Below, piece by piece: positions 1 to 11,455 of a stretch of DNA of 64,000 nt (the first letter of the stretch is position 1; each line of letters starts with the position of its first letter). The notes below the pieces were generated by a model. That model was given only the letters and a program-made list of their open reading frames with translations. It was not told where the DNA came from and did no database searches. This stretch comes from Paramecium sonneborni. Its lineage: Eukaryota; Ciliophora; Oligohymenophorea; Peniculida; Parameciidae. The position numbers were made by a program, and so were the translations under genes. The stretch covers positions 144,432 to 208,431 of the forward strand of contig CAJJDN010000030.1 in assembly GCA_905182985.1 (NCBI GenBank), written 5' to 3'.

Positions 1-1079
1 ATATTACCTTTCAGCAGTTTAAGTTTCATAGATTTCTGATTAGACTGCATACCATGCTTATTATCCAGCAAGTCTTTCTTCACTATTTTCTAATTCTAAG
101 GTATGGAATTCGATCCATGATTAAGCATCTTCAATAGTATCCTTTTATTCTTAGATTTAGACTTCTAATTAAGCTTTTCTTTCAACCAATCTGGTATGTT
201 CATTACTCAAATGAACACTGAATTCAGCCCAATGAGCAGCTTATCTTTCTTCAACGTCCTTAATAATTAGAATGATTTAATACAGTTTTAGCAGCTTTTT
301 CTTATACTAATTATTATCTAATTTCACTCAATAATTAAGCAATTTTGGTTAAAGCCTTTTAGTTAACTCCATGTGTAGCTAATTCAGTAAGAGCAACAAC
401 AACTGGCTATAATAAAAATATATAAGAATAAATATTTACTTATAAGAGTTGACTATGTGATGTATTGTCTGTAAGTCTCTTGTGAACTGTTTCATACTTT
501 GATTTAACTTAGACAAATGATGCACCTAAACTTAAATGTTAGATGAGTTTAGCAGCTTCATCAATAGCATCAATAACATCATCAATAGCAGCAACCTTAG
601 CAACAAAGGTTTCGTGTTATTAATTTCTTGTAGCTTCTTCTCTAGCATAAGTTTATTCATTTGTTGCAATGTCTTAAATAACGACTCTAATATCTTCTTC
701 AGAAACAGCCAAAGCTTCAATTGTGTCATCTCTCAATTATGTATTTGATGAGATTTGATTTTAGTGATACAAGATTTCCTTTTCTAAATCTTCAACAATC
801 TATTATATTGTGTCTTATTCTTACTCTATTGTTTGTGGTTGTATCAAGTTCAAAAGCATGGTCATGGTCATTTTAATCTTATTATAATCCAGCAGCAACA
901 CCGTTCAATAACATATTAACTTCATTGGCTGGTGTTTAAGCTTACAAGTGTGCTTTGATTGCTGATAACACTACATTTCCAAATGGATTAGCATCAATTT
1001 AAGCCAAGCTTGCATGTGTATCTACAAACTTAGCAGCTGCAAGAGCAAGAACCAATGTCAAGATAGCTAATTTTTGCAT
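1..1079 (-). CDS. Trichocyst matrix protein, copy A (C-terminus beyond window)
   Basis: Secretory protein that is processed and packed into the crystalline core of trichocysts (known for the TMP family). The ATG at 1077-1079 is followed by a signal peptide beginning MQKLAILTLVLALAAA. The rest alternates alanine/glutamine-rich heptad-like stretches, for example VAKVAAIDDVIDAIDEAA, typical of TMP coiled coils. The frame needs three short introns of 25, 33 and 25 nt: 795-819 on the plus strand (GTAAG..ATAG on the coding strand), about 421-453, and one near 260-284. The coding frame runs off the left edge, so the C-terminus is missing. It is divergently oriented to RPS19 copy A. Residues 1-260 are almost identical to copy B at 1853-2649. 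The TMP subfamily cannot be decided by eye. Confidence 0.85.
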
Positions 1080-1633
1080 TTATTTATTTAATGTTTTTAA
1101 AAACGGATCGATTTATGCTTATGTATATAATTAATTTATTAATATTTATCCCTATTTTCTTATAATATTACTAACATCCTATCATCATCTACTTTCTAAT
1201 TCAATTTTCTAATAACCTTTATCTCAACTCTATATCCTCTTCAAATTATTTAATTATTTTATTCTATTTTAATCAATTTTTCTTCTCTTTCTTTCAATAT
1301 ATGCCCATATCTCTATCTAATCAATCCTCATATTAACTTAATCTTTTTATTTCATAGCCATTAATTAATCTATTATATTTCAAATCAATTAATTAATTTT
1401 TATTTTACTTTTAATCTGAAATACAAATGATTGTTCTTCCTTCTATATTTATTTCCAAATTCTAATCATCCTTTTAACCTCAAATTCTTTCCTTTTTAAT
1501 TCTTCATTATTTATCTATCAATAGTATTTCATTATATATATCAAATGTATGTTTAAACATACTCAATTAAATACTTTTATTTATTTATCAATTAAAATCT
1601 TGCAAATATTCAAAAAATAATTTAATTTTTCTT
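1080..1633. promoter_or_regulatory. Divergent intergenic region between TMP and RPS19 (copy A)
   Basis: A 554-base AT-rich spacer separates the outward-facing start codons of TMP (minus strand) and RPS19 (plus strand), so it must hold both promoters. The block just before RPS19 contains the palindrome GTTTAAAC at about 1551-1558. It is also kept in copy B inside otherwise diverged sequence, which makes it the best visible candidate for a conserved element. No defined box can be named. Confidence 0.4.
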
Positions 1634-1851
1634 ATGTCAACACCATTCTTCACAGTGAAAGTATGAATAACTATTTAAATTTAAAAGGACGTACCTGCAT
1701 AAGATTTCATTCGTGCTTATGCTGAATATTTGAAAAAAAATAACAAGATTAAAATTCCAGAATGGGGTTCAATTGTCAAGACAGGACTTGGAAAAGAAAT
1801 CTCACCAATTGACTAAGATTGGATGTATGTTAGAGCTGCAGCACTTGCTCG
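1634..1851 (+). CDS. RPS19: 40S ribosomal protein S19, copy A, cut by assembly join
   Basis: Small-subunit ribosomal protein. The exon starts MSTPFFTVK, then a 27-nt intron (GTATG..AAAAG), then DVPAQDFIRAYAEYLKK and PEWGSIVKTGLGKEISP, ending YVRAAALAR exactly at the N at 1852. The conserved WMYVRAAALAR block is diagnostic of eS19. The remaining two thirds are absent here because of the scaffold join, not because of a biological truncation. The complete version is at 3199-3699. Confidence 0.9.
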
Positions 1852-1852
1852 N
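1852..1852. other. Single-N scaffold join 1
   Basis: One N interrupts RPS19 copy A; the sequence on its right restarts about 1.57 kb earlier in the same gene order. It marks a contig boundary, not a real base. Confidence 0.95.
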
Positions 1853-2649
1853 CAGTTTTAGCAGCTTTTTCTTATACTAATTATTATCTAATTTCACTCA
1901 ATAATTAAGCAATTTTGGTTAAAGCCTTTTAGTTAACTCCATGTGTAGCTAATTCAGTAAGAGCAACAACAACTGGCTATAATAAAAATATATAAGAATA
2001 TATATTTACTTATAAGAGTTGACTATGTGATGTATTGTCTGTAAGTCTCTTGTGAACTGTTTCATACTTTGATTTAACTTAGACAAATGATGCACCTAAA
2101 CTTAAATGTTAGATGAGTTTAGCAGCTTCATCAATAGCATCAATAACATCATCAATAGCAGCAACCTTAGCAACAAAGGTTTCGTGTTATTAATTTCTTG
2201 TAGCTTCTTCTCTAGCATAAGTTTATTCATTTGTTGCAATGTCTTAAATAACGACTCTAATATCTTCTTCAGAAACAGCCAAAGCTTCAATTGTGTCATC
2301 TCTCAATTATGTATTTGATGAGATTTAATTTTAGTGATACAAGATTTCCTTTTCTAAATCTTCAACAATCTATTATATTGTTTCTTATTCTTACTCTATT
2401 GTTTGTGGTTGTATCAAGTTCAAAAGCATGGTCATGGTCATTTTAATCTTATTATAATCCAGCAGCAACACCGTTCAATAACATATTAACTTCATTGGCT
2501 GGTGTTTAAGCTTACAAGTGTGCTTTGATTGCTGATAACACTACATTTCCAAATGGATTAGCATCAATTTAAGCCAAGCTTGCATGTGTATCTACAAACT
2601 TAGCAGCTGCAAGAGCAAGAACCAATGTCAAGATAGCTAATTTTTGCAT
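1853..2649 (-). CDS. Trichocyst matrix protein, copy B, 3' part cut by join
   Basis: Same protein as copy A: signal peptide from the ATG at 2647-2649, same intron positions, only a handful of base changes (for example in the first intron, TGTCTTATTC against TTTCTTATTC on the plus strand). The C-terminal half is missing because the contig begins at 1853. It sits divergently to the complete RPS19. If the two contigs are alleles of one locus, this entry and 1-1079 are the same gene. Confidence 0.85.
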
Positions 2650-3198
2650 TTATTTATTTAATGTTTTTAAAAACGGATCGATTTATGCTTATGTATATAA
2701 TTAATTTATTAATATTTATACCCATTTTCTTATAATATTATTAACATCCTATCAACTACTTTCTATTACAATTTTCTAACATCTCTTATCTCATCTCTCC
2801 ATCCTTTTCAAATTTTTTTATTATTTCATACAATCTATTCAATTTTCTTATTTACTCTACCTCAATCTATTCTCACACATCTCTCCAAACAATTCTTCTA
2901 CTAATTTAATCTTTTTATTTCTTATACTCATTTTATATTGTATTAAGTTTCTAATCTATAATTATATTTCATTTTTTTTTCAATTAAATTATACATTATT
3001 CTTCTAATTCACTTAAATACTTTATCTAATAACTTAATTAGTCTTTATTTTTTAAATTCTGCAATATTTATAAATATATATATCAATCTTATTTCATTTT
3101 AAATAGAAAAAGTATGTTTAAACATACTCAATTAAATATTTTTATTTATTTATCAATTAAAATCTTGCAAATATTCAAAAAATAATTTAATTTTTCAT

Positions 3199-3699
3199 AT
3201 GTCAACACCATTCTTCACCGTCAAAGTATGAATAAGTATTAAAATTTAAAAGGACGTACCTGCTTAAGATTTCATTCGTGCTTATGCTGAATATTTGAAA
3301 AAAAATAACAAGATTAAAATTCCAGAATGGGGTTCAATTGTAAAGACAGGACTTGGAAAAGAAATCTCACCAATTGACTAAGATTGGATGTATGTTAGAG
3401 CTGCAGCACTTGCTCGTAAAATTTATGTTAGAGGTCATTGGGTATAAATAATTATTAAATATATTCTTTAGGGTGTTGGAAATCTTACTCATATGTTTGG
3501 TTCAATGAATGATAATGGAAAGCATGAATCAGGATCTGGAAAAGTCATAAGATACTTGCTTCAATAATTGGAAGCCATTAAAGTTTTAAAGAAGGATAGC
3601 AAATCACTCTTGAAAAAGGGATCAAGAATTGTTACCAAAGAAGGATAATAAGACTTAAATAGAATTGCAACTCAAGTTGCCTTAGCAGCCAGAAAATGA
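3199..3699 (+). CDS. RPS19: 40S ribosomal protein S19 (eS19), complete
   Basis: Component of the 40S subunit head, needed for 18S rRNA maturation in other eukaryotes. Exons join across introns 3226-3252 (27 nt) and 3442-3471 (30 nt), giving 148 residues, the usual eS19 length. Family blocks visible: PEWGSIVKTGLGKEISP, WMYVRAAALARKIYVRG, then GVGNLTHMFG, and a basic tail ending VALAARK before TGA. It is divergent from TMP copy B across a 549-base spacer. Several Gln residues are encoded by TAA and TAG, confirming the ciliate code inside an unmistakable housekeeping gene. Confidence 0.97.
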
Positions 3700-3785
3700 T
3701 TGATATACATAAGTACATTATATAATAAATAAGCTTATAATCATAAATATATCTGTAATTATACATATATATAAATGTATAGATA

Positions 3786-4315
3786 TCATAATATTTTGTA
3801 TTCCTCTCTTAATATTTAATCAATGAATGAATCAACAACCTATTTTAATTTTTCTTCTCTTGTCGGCTCTGGCTCTGGTATAATACAAAATCTATTTTAA
3901 CAAAATGAATTATTATTCTGTAGATTGGAATATATTAATGATTGACTGCTATCTTTCTAAAAGGATGAATTTATCCAATCATTTTAAGGCTGTTATACTG
4001 AAATTCCTATCTAGGGTTCTTAAAAGATTATCTTAGGTTGACTCAATTTATAATAAACATAAAATTTGATCGACTACTTTTTTACTGCCTTGGATTACTG
4101 GTAAGCATACTAAAGATCTTCGTCATTTATTATCACAACTTTATCTTAATCATTATCATAAAAGCTAAGCTTAAGTAGAAATAGCTTTGGTACTAAATGA
4201 TTATTTTTCTTGTTTATATCCCCTTTAATTTCATTTCGTCCTTTAATTCTTTTAATGTTTAGATCTCTTTGTAGATTAAGAATGTATCTCTTTAAGTTAT
4301 TATTTTAATATCCAT
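3786..4315 (-). CDS. PB1-domain protein
   Basis: 167 residues in two exons around a 29-nt intron (GTACC..TTAG on the coding strand, about 4169-4197 plus). Spliced, the N-terminus has the PB1 ubiquitin-like fold signature: MDIKIITQRDTFLIYKEI with a basic end to the first strand, then the acidic OPCA-type motif FYDNDQDKVVIINDEDLQYA. PB1 domains form head-to-tail complexes in kinase and autophagy scaffolds. The C-terminal half (glutamine/serine-rich, ending EEKLKQVVDSFIDQ) has no recognised domain, so the partner and pathway are unknown. It lies 38 bases downstream of the next gene on the same strand. Without the intron the frame has no ATG, which supports the splice. Confidence 0.75.
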
Positions 4316-4353
4316 TTTATATTATTTTAATATAATATATTAATCAATTTTGT

Positions 4354-5058
4354 TCAATACTGTCGGCTCGATTTCATGATTCTACTTAATGATTATTGTA
4401 ATGAAGATAATTCATGAGAATGACTATTATTATAATATAATATTTATTACCCTGAAGTAAAGGTTCCAAATTATGAGGGTGGAATAGCATTCAACTTAGC
4501 TGTTAAAAGTCTGATATCACTTTAATTTCCACTAACACCTAATCTACTTAAATTACTGCCCAAGAAAATAGCTGACTTTGTGGTTTAATGATGAGGTTAA
4601 TGACTTAAATAAGTCAATTCATTATTAAGACGTGTAAATTTGGTATTTTATATTTGGAGTTCTAGTCCTAACTTCGAATCCCAATTTTTAAATCTATCTA
4701 TTCTTACCTTTGCTCTTGATGGAGATTCATTGTAGTTTCTACTAGATCTCAAAGGAGATGTGCTTTTATGAATACTGCTAAACACTATATGAGTGGGCGT
4801 TAAAGGGCTTAAATTATTTATATAATGATCTTACTGATATTCTCCAACAACTACTCCTTGTAAACCTTTGGTTTATTTTGGAGAGGAATCTCTAAATAAT
4901 CTCATTCTAAGAGGAGACATGTTTGTAGACTCTTTGCTTCTTGAAACAAAACTAGAATCACCTAGTTTGCTAATTGCTGTAGATAACATCCCAACTTGAC
5001 TTGACTTAGGTTTGTATACTTTGCTAGAATCAACACTCACAATAGACGAAGTTAACAT
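4354..5058 (-). CDS. Unidentified Ser/Pro-motif protein
   Basis: Intronless 235-codon frame, ATG at 5056-5058, TGA at 4354-4356. No domain is recognised. The sequence is basic and serine-rich with repeated SP sites (NMSPLRMRLF, LSPLTPTH, STSPLRSS, NESPSR), which look like targets of proline-directed kinases such as CDKs. That is an inference from motif content only. No signal peptide or membrane segment is seen. Confidence 0.6.
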
Positions 5059-6718
5059 AATTTTTATTTATGTATAATAAAATTTATATTTCCCCCCTTT
5101 TATAATGTAATTTAATTTAATAATTTAATTTCATTTTATTATTTACTATTCTTTAATAAACTAACAATTTTTAGGTTTTTCAATTCAAATAATCCAAATC
5201 TTCTCTTAATTATTAGAATAGAATTAGAACATGTATATATCTAATTAAAAGATTTACCTGATACTAGAATTTTTATTCATTAAAAAGAAGGCAATATTAT
5301 TAAGAATATTGATTTCAAAAGAAAAATTTATTGTTAAATATACATGTATCATTCTTAATAAAAACTTATACTTTATCAGCTATTAAAATAACATTTATTT
5401 TTCAATTTATTACAGCTTTTCTCAGAATTAATTATCATCTATGTATAAAAGGCTTCTTTCATACCCATCTAAATAGATATTTAATTAAAATATAAATGGA
5501 TCATAATTTTATTTGATATTTTACTCTTGATATTCTTTTAGAAATTAGAAAATTACTAAAAGAATACAATTATAAATATTTTTTTGGAAAAAATCAGTTT
5601 ATTGAATTTTATAGATATTTCTATTTCCTCATTTATTTGATTTAAAAGATTTTAATATCAATCCAATTTTCAATATATCCCTTTTTGTTTTTTCGAATTT
5701 ATCTTTGTATTTTTTTTGATAAATATCCATAGAAAATGATGCTAATTTAAAAAATATAATTCATATAATCAAATAGAATTCACTATTTTTTTGAATGAAT
5801 TCTTCATTTGATAATTAATATTTATAATATATGAGTAAATATATGATATGCCATTCTCATTTTCACAGGATCTTCACCTTCCTGATTTAATACTAAAAAA
5901 GAAAAAGAAAGAATTTTGTTCGTTTAAGAGTTCCTATGTTATTTAATAAATAATTCAATATTTTGCTGTCGTTTTAATAAATATGATTGTATACATGCTT
6001 CAAACTGTTAGAACTATTGAGTAGCTGTTTTTCAAAAATTTAACATTAGAATTTTATAATTTGACTTTTATTGTTGCTGAAGTTAGTTCATATGACTAGG
6101 TGTCTAGTCGGTTTATAAACTTTAAAATTATAGTTAAAAGGGTCCATGGTAATCTTAAAGATTTTAAATTGCTTTATGTATTTTAATTGAACGATTGAAA
6201 ATATCAATTCTTAAGATAATTCTACAAACTCATATAATAAATAAAATTAAAAATAATGTAAGATCAACAATTAACCTTACTAAATTTAATAATACAAACA
6301 TCATATTATTTATTAAACTTGATTAAGTTAGTTCTTGTTTTATATGATACTTAGTTTATAATTAAGAGATTATAAGTCTCTATTAATTGATTCAAATTAT
6401 ATATATTCTAGTAATTTAATATAGAATATCAATTTAATTTATTTTATTTTTAAAAGTATATAATTAATAAAAATGCTTGAGAATGAAAAGAAGAAATTCT
6501 ATAGATTTGAAGAATTTGTTATAAATATAATTTAGATAAATATGAAGTATATTTTTCATTAATAAGGTTGAAGAATATAATATTATAATAGAAATTAAAA
6601 ATATTAAATGAAAATATATAAATAAAGCATAAAAATAGAGCCTTGAAAAATGGAGAAATGAGATTAAAATGATGTAAATGATTCATTTTTTAAATTGAAT
6701 ATATTTGTATTATGGTAA
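5059..6718. other. 1.66 kb AT-rich stretch without a supported gene
   Basis: Long for this compact genome. Reading frames free of TGA exist (for example from an ATG at about 5235, roughly 115 codons), but their products are low-complexity I/K/N/Y sequence with no motif. With TGA as the only stop such frames arise by chance. A perfect 6-bp inverted repeat with a 4-base loop, GACTAG-GTGT-CTAGTC, lies at 6094-6109. A non-coding RNA or a decayed gene is possible but not shown. Confidence 0.5.
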
Positions 6719-7850
6719 TCACTTTCTTCCAAGACTGGTCTATGAAGCTAAGGCTCTAACTTAATCTTTGAACAATTAGATGACAACATCGATAATGGCA
6801 TTTTCCTCTATAGATTATTGTGATAAATGGTACCGGCTCTTCTGGCAGTTTCGGAGGCATAGAATTCTCTTTTTTCTTCTAAATCGGCAGTGGCTCCAGC
6901 AACAGCGTTCAAGGAATCTTTCCAGAGTTTAAGAGCTTTGGCTTATTAAGCAAGAACGGCTGGGAGTTGCTAAGAAAATAATGAAATAGTAATAATACAG
7001 TTTCTAATTTTTCAACAAGTCCTGTTCTTCTTTCATGTTCAGAATTTAACCAAGCAACTTCAGCATTAGTATCTGATACATATTTGGCAAGTGCAAATGC
7101 TGCATGAATTTCTTATTCTTAAAGGGTGGCAAGAGTGGATTCTAATTCAGCTTATAAGTCAAATAAGATTTAGAGGACTTATTCTCCAGTTGTACCTTCT
7201 CTCTTGACTTCAGCAAGTGATTAGAATTTTTGAATAGCATCTTATTAGAAAAGATGACTATATGCTGATAATTTATCGGCTATGGTTTAGGCTTTTTCAA
7301 CGAGTTCAACTCCAGCATTGTTTGTAAGGAAACCAGCAACATCTTATTATAAGAGTGTAACAACTGCGACGGCATCAGCATGATCAGCAAGGGATCTGAC
7401 AAATAATCCATTGGCCCAACATCTTTAATCTTGGAGTTAAGCATTTCTTCTTTCAATTTCAGCAAGTCTAGCTTCAGCCCAAGCTAACCATTAATATCCA
7501 TCCTTAATGAATTAATTAGTATTTATACTCTGATTTAAGCTTCAACATCTGTTCTTACACCTCCAAGTGCTTCCCATTATTATTTATTTAATGAGGCAAC
7601 ATTTGTCAAATCACCAATAACTTATGAAAAGATTTCTAAAATGATTCAATTGTTTACCTTCATCTGTATTGTTCTTTCTATCGGCAGCAGCTTACACATT
7701 AACATTTTCTGTCTTCAAATCTCTTAAGAGATTGTAAACTGATTCGACAGCATCATTTCCTCTTGTGCCTGCTTAAAGAAGCACAGCAAATTTGTTTGTG
7801 TCAAGAGCAAACACAGCTGCTACGAGGCAAATCACTACGAATGTTTTCAT
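6719..7850 (-). CDS. Trichocyst matrix protein (second locus)
   Basis: 343 residues after removing four introns (22, 26, 29 and 26 nt, all GT..AG). Begins MKTFVVICLVAAVFALDTNK, a cleavable signal peptide, followed by a long helical alanine/leucine/glutamate-rich body, for example AVAVVTLLQQDVAGFL. It ends SLGRK before TGA. Different in sequence from the copy at 1-1079 but the same architecture: secretory precursor, coiled-coil matrix polypeptides. The last intron is needed to keep the conserved-looking C-terminus EENAIIDVVIQLFKDQ in frame. It stands alone and is followed downstream on the same strand by non-coding sequence. Confidence 0.85.
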
Positions 7851-7974
7851 ATTTATTTTTAATAATACAAAAACGGAATAAAAATTCATCGTTTTAATCT
7901 TGATTATATATTATTATTATTTATTATATAATCTTGATGCATTCCTACACTATCTCAATATTTATCTTATTTAT

Positions 7975-8320
7975 TCATATATCTTAATTTTCATTATAAG
8001 TATCTTCACATATCAATTAGCATTGATTAAAATGCAACTCGCATATTCCTTTTCCGTTTTTACGACATTCTTCTAATATAATTCGACACTCGTCAATGCA
8101 TATTATTTTTGGACATTCATCTAAACATCCATGAACAACACTAAATATTTGTTTTTTACTACTTCTAACAATTTTTATGACAAAATTAAGGATTACCAAT
8201 ACTATCACAACCACTTGTGCAATCAAGCCAATCCATTGTACAATCCCGTTTACATTCTTCATATGTAATTTAACTTAATGTTATAGATAACAATATGGTT
8301 CCAAAGATGAGTGATTTCAT
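7975..8320 (-). CDS. Small secreted cysteine-rich protein
   Basis: 108 residues. The longest unspliced frame (starting at 8262) predicts a membrane protein, but it is a false frame. Starting at 8318-8320 and removing a 22-nt intron (8141-8162, GTAGT..TTTAG on the coding strand) gives a clear signal peptide, MKSLIFGTILLSITLSQI, followed by regularly spaced cysteines: CKRDC, DCTSGC, FCHKNC, GCLDEC, CIDEC, EEC, CELHFNQCQLIC. The repeated C-x3-C pairs look like a disulfide-bonded helical-hairpin protein. Family unknown; extracellular or trichocyst/surface location inferred. It lies 31 bases below the CDPK stop on the same strand. Confidence 0.7.
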
Positions 8321-8351
8321 TAAATATTTTTGTTAAATATATTAATCAAAT

Positions 8352-9951
<1,600 letters not shown>

Positions 9952-10247
9952 TATTAATTATATTTATGTATTTTTCAATTCTAATCTAGACTATATTTTA
10001 TGATATTCACTTTTAATTTACTTAACATCCATATTCTCCATTCCATTTATCATTTACTATACTACTACAATTAACTAAAGTCTTATTTATTAATTATTTT
10101 TTTACCTTATTCAATCTCTTATTAATTAATTACATTATGTAACATGCATAAATATTACATAAAATCAACTATTAAATTATCTTTACATAGAAATATTGTC
10201 ATCTGCACATTCTTTGCAAGGATAAAATTAACAACCATCAATTTCAT

Positions 10248-10460
10248 TCATTCTTACAAGAGATTTAAAAATATATTTATTTTGAATGTGAATTTTTCAT
10301 CAAAATCTACTGATAACTTTGCTAAAATCATATGTAATAATGTCCAATTCATTCTATCAAGTTTCTATCTTATTATATTGTTTGCTAAATTTCTTCTCTA
10401 ATATTGACACTTTACCTAACTTATTTCACCAATTAATATCCCCTTCTCATCTTCATTCAT
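10248..10460 (-). CDS. Small unidentified gene, 5' end unresolved
   Basis: A 71-codon minus frame starting MNEDEKGILIGEISQVK and ending KINIFLNLLQE. Composition is protein-like (charged N-terminus, amphipathic LDRMNWTLLHMILAKLSV). The frame is open further upstream as PFKEEFEKMNEDEK, and another coding-like stretch (QFEKEIEQIENKN) lies just above in a different frame, so an N-terminal exon probably exists up to an ATG near 10600. I found no clean short intron joining them. The plus-strand frame 10144-10401 over the same bases looks like its antisense shadow. Confidence 0.4.
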
Positions 10461-11455
10461 TTTCTCAAATTCCTCTTTAAATGGCTATTTTTATTCTCTA
10501 TCTGCTCAATTTCTTTTTCAAATTGAGAAAAATTACTCACCATAAATAGACTCAAAAAACATATTGATTCCTATACTAACACAATATAATTTTTTTCCAT
10601 TTTGAGAATTAAATAAATATAATTGTTAAATATATAAATATTTATTATATAAATATTATTATGCTAATTCTTATCACTTTTATTATTTTACATTCTATGA
10701 CTATAATATCATTCTATATTTAAAATCAATTATAGTTGTTTAATTTGCTGGTTAGACCTAGCATTAGTAGATAAAGAATTGAATAATTAGTGTTAATTGC
10801 TTATGAATCAAAAAAATAGAGCAAAAGATATTTTTACTGACTTGCTTTCAAGAATTTTTTATTTTTTACACTTTAAATTTACAAAAAAAAGATAAATTTT
10901 AAAATCATAAATTATATTTTATAAAAAATTTTTTTCAATAAAGAAATTTGCTCAAAGTTATTATAATTTTAAAATATAATTGAAGAAATAAATAAAAATA
11001 TATTTTTAAGAAACTGAATTTTTGGCTAGATTTAATCAAAATTGATTGTCTATTTAATCATTAATAAGATAAGTTTGCTTCTATTGCTTTTTATTATTAT
11101 TCTCGGTTTCAATTTTTTTCAAAAAAATGAGATATTTTTAATTTTAGATATTTTAGCTTATTAAATTTGGATTAAATAAATAAAAATTATAATTTAAACT
11201 TCTGAGAGTAAAATTAGAGTTCAATTTTATTTTTTCAAAGTCATATTTGATATAAGAAAATAATAAAAAATCAAATAGATATATTTATCATTTAGATATG
11301 CTAATGTAATTTGTTTAAAAATATATTTTGTATTAAGTTAATGAATGAATTATCTAAACTTATACTTCACTGCTCTTTGAGTTTTAATTTTATTAAAAAT
11401 ATATAGATGATTATATCAGATGTAATTTATTAAATATTTTATAATATTATATTGA
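10461..11455. other. 1 kb AT-rich intergenic stretch
   Basis: Apart from the possible upstream exon of the preceding gene (up to about 10600), nothing recognisable. It probably carries the promoter of the golgin gene, which starts at 11456. Confidence 0.5.

Larger units (their letters stand above)
283..1851. repeat. Direct repeat unit A of join 1 (TMP 5' half to RPS19 exon)
   Basis: This segment recurs at 1853-3416, directly after the single N at 1852. It starts inside a TMP gene and stops inside RPS19, and the second copy starts and stops at the equivalent points. The coding halves differ at only a few positions, whereas the intergenic part (about 1149-1560 against 2719-3110) is strongly diverged. 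It is best read as two alleles or recent paralogues laid end to end by the scaffolder. Confidence 0.9.

Noticed and set aside
536..748. Plus-strand ORFs of 70 codons, present twice (also 2106-2318), and the overlapping 65-codon minus ORFs
   Set aside because: They lie in the wrong frames of the TMP gene; the TMP frame with the ciliate code and short introns explains the bases and carries a signal peptide.
4610..4690. TTCGAATCC resembling a tRNA T-loop
   Set aside because: No matching acceptor or anticodon stems, and the bases read through as codons of the 4354-5058 gene.
8017..8262. 81-codon minus ORF predicting a membrane protein
   Set aside because: Its hydrophobic N-terminal part is the wrong frame of exon 1; splicing a 22-nt intron gives a better secreted Cys-rich product.
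10144..10401. 85-codon plus ORF
   Set aside because: Opposite strand has a more protein-like frame; this one is a lysine/phenylalanine/isoleucine-rich shadow without motifs.
10751..10775. Possible hairpin GGT-TAG-ACC as an RNA gene
   Set aside because: Only three base pairs; not distinguishable from chance.
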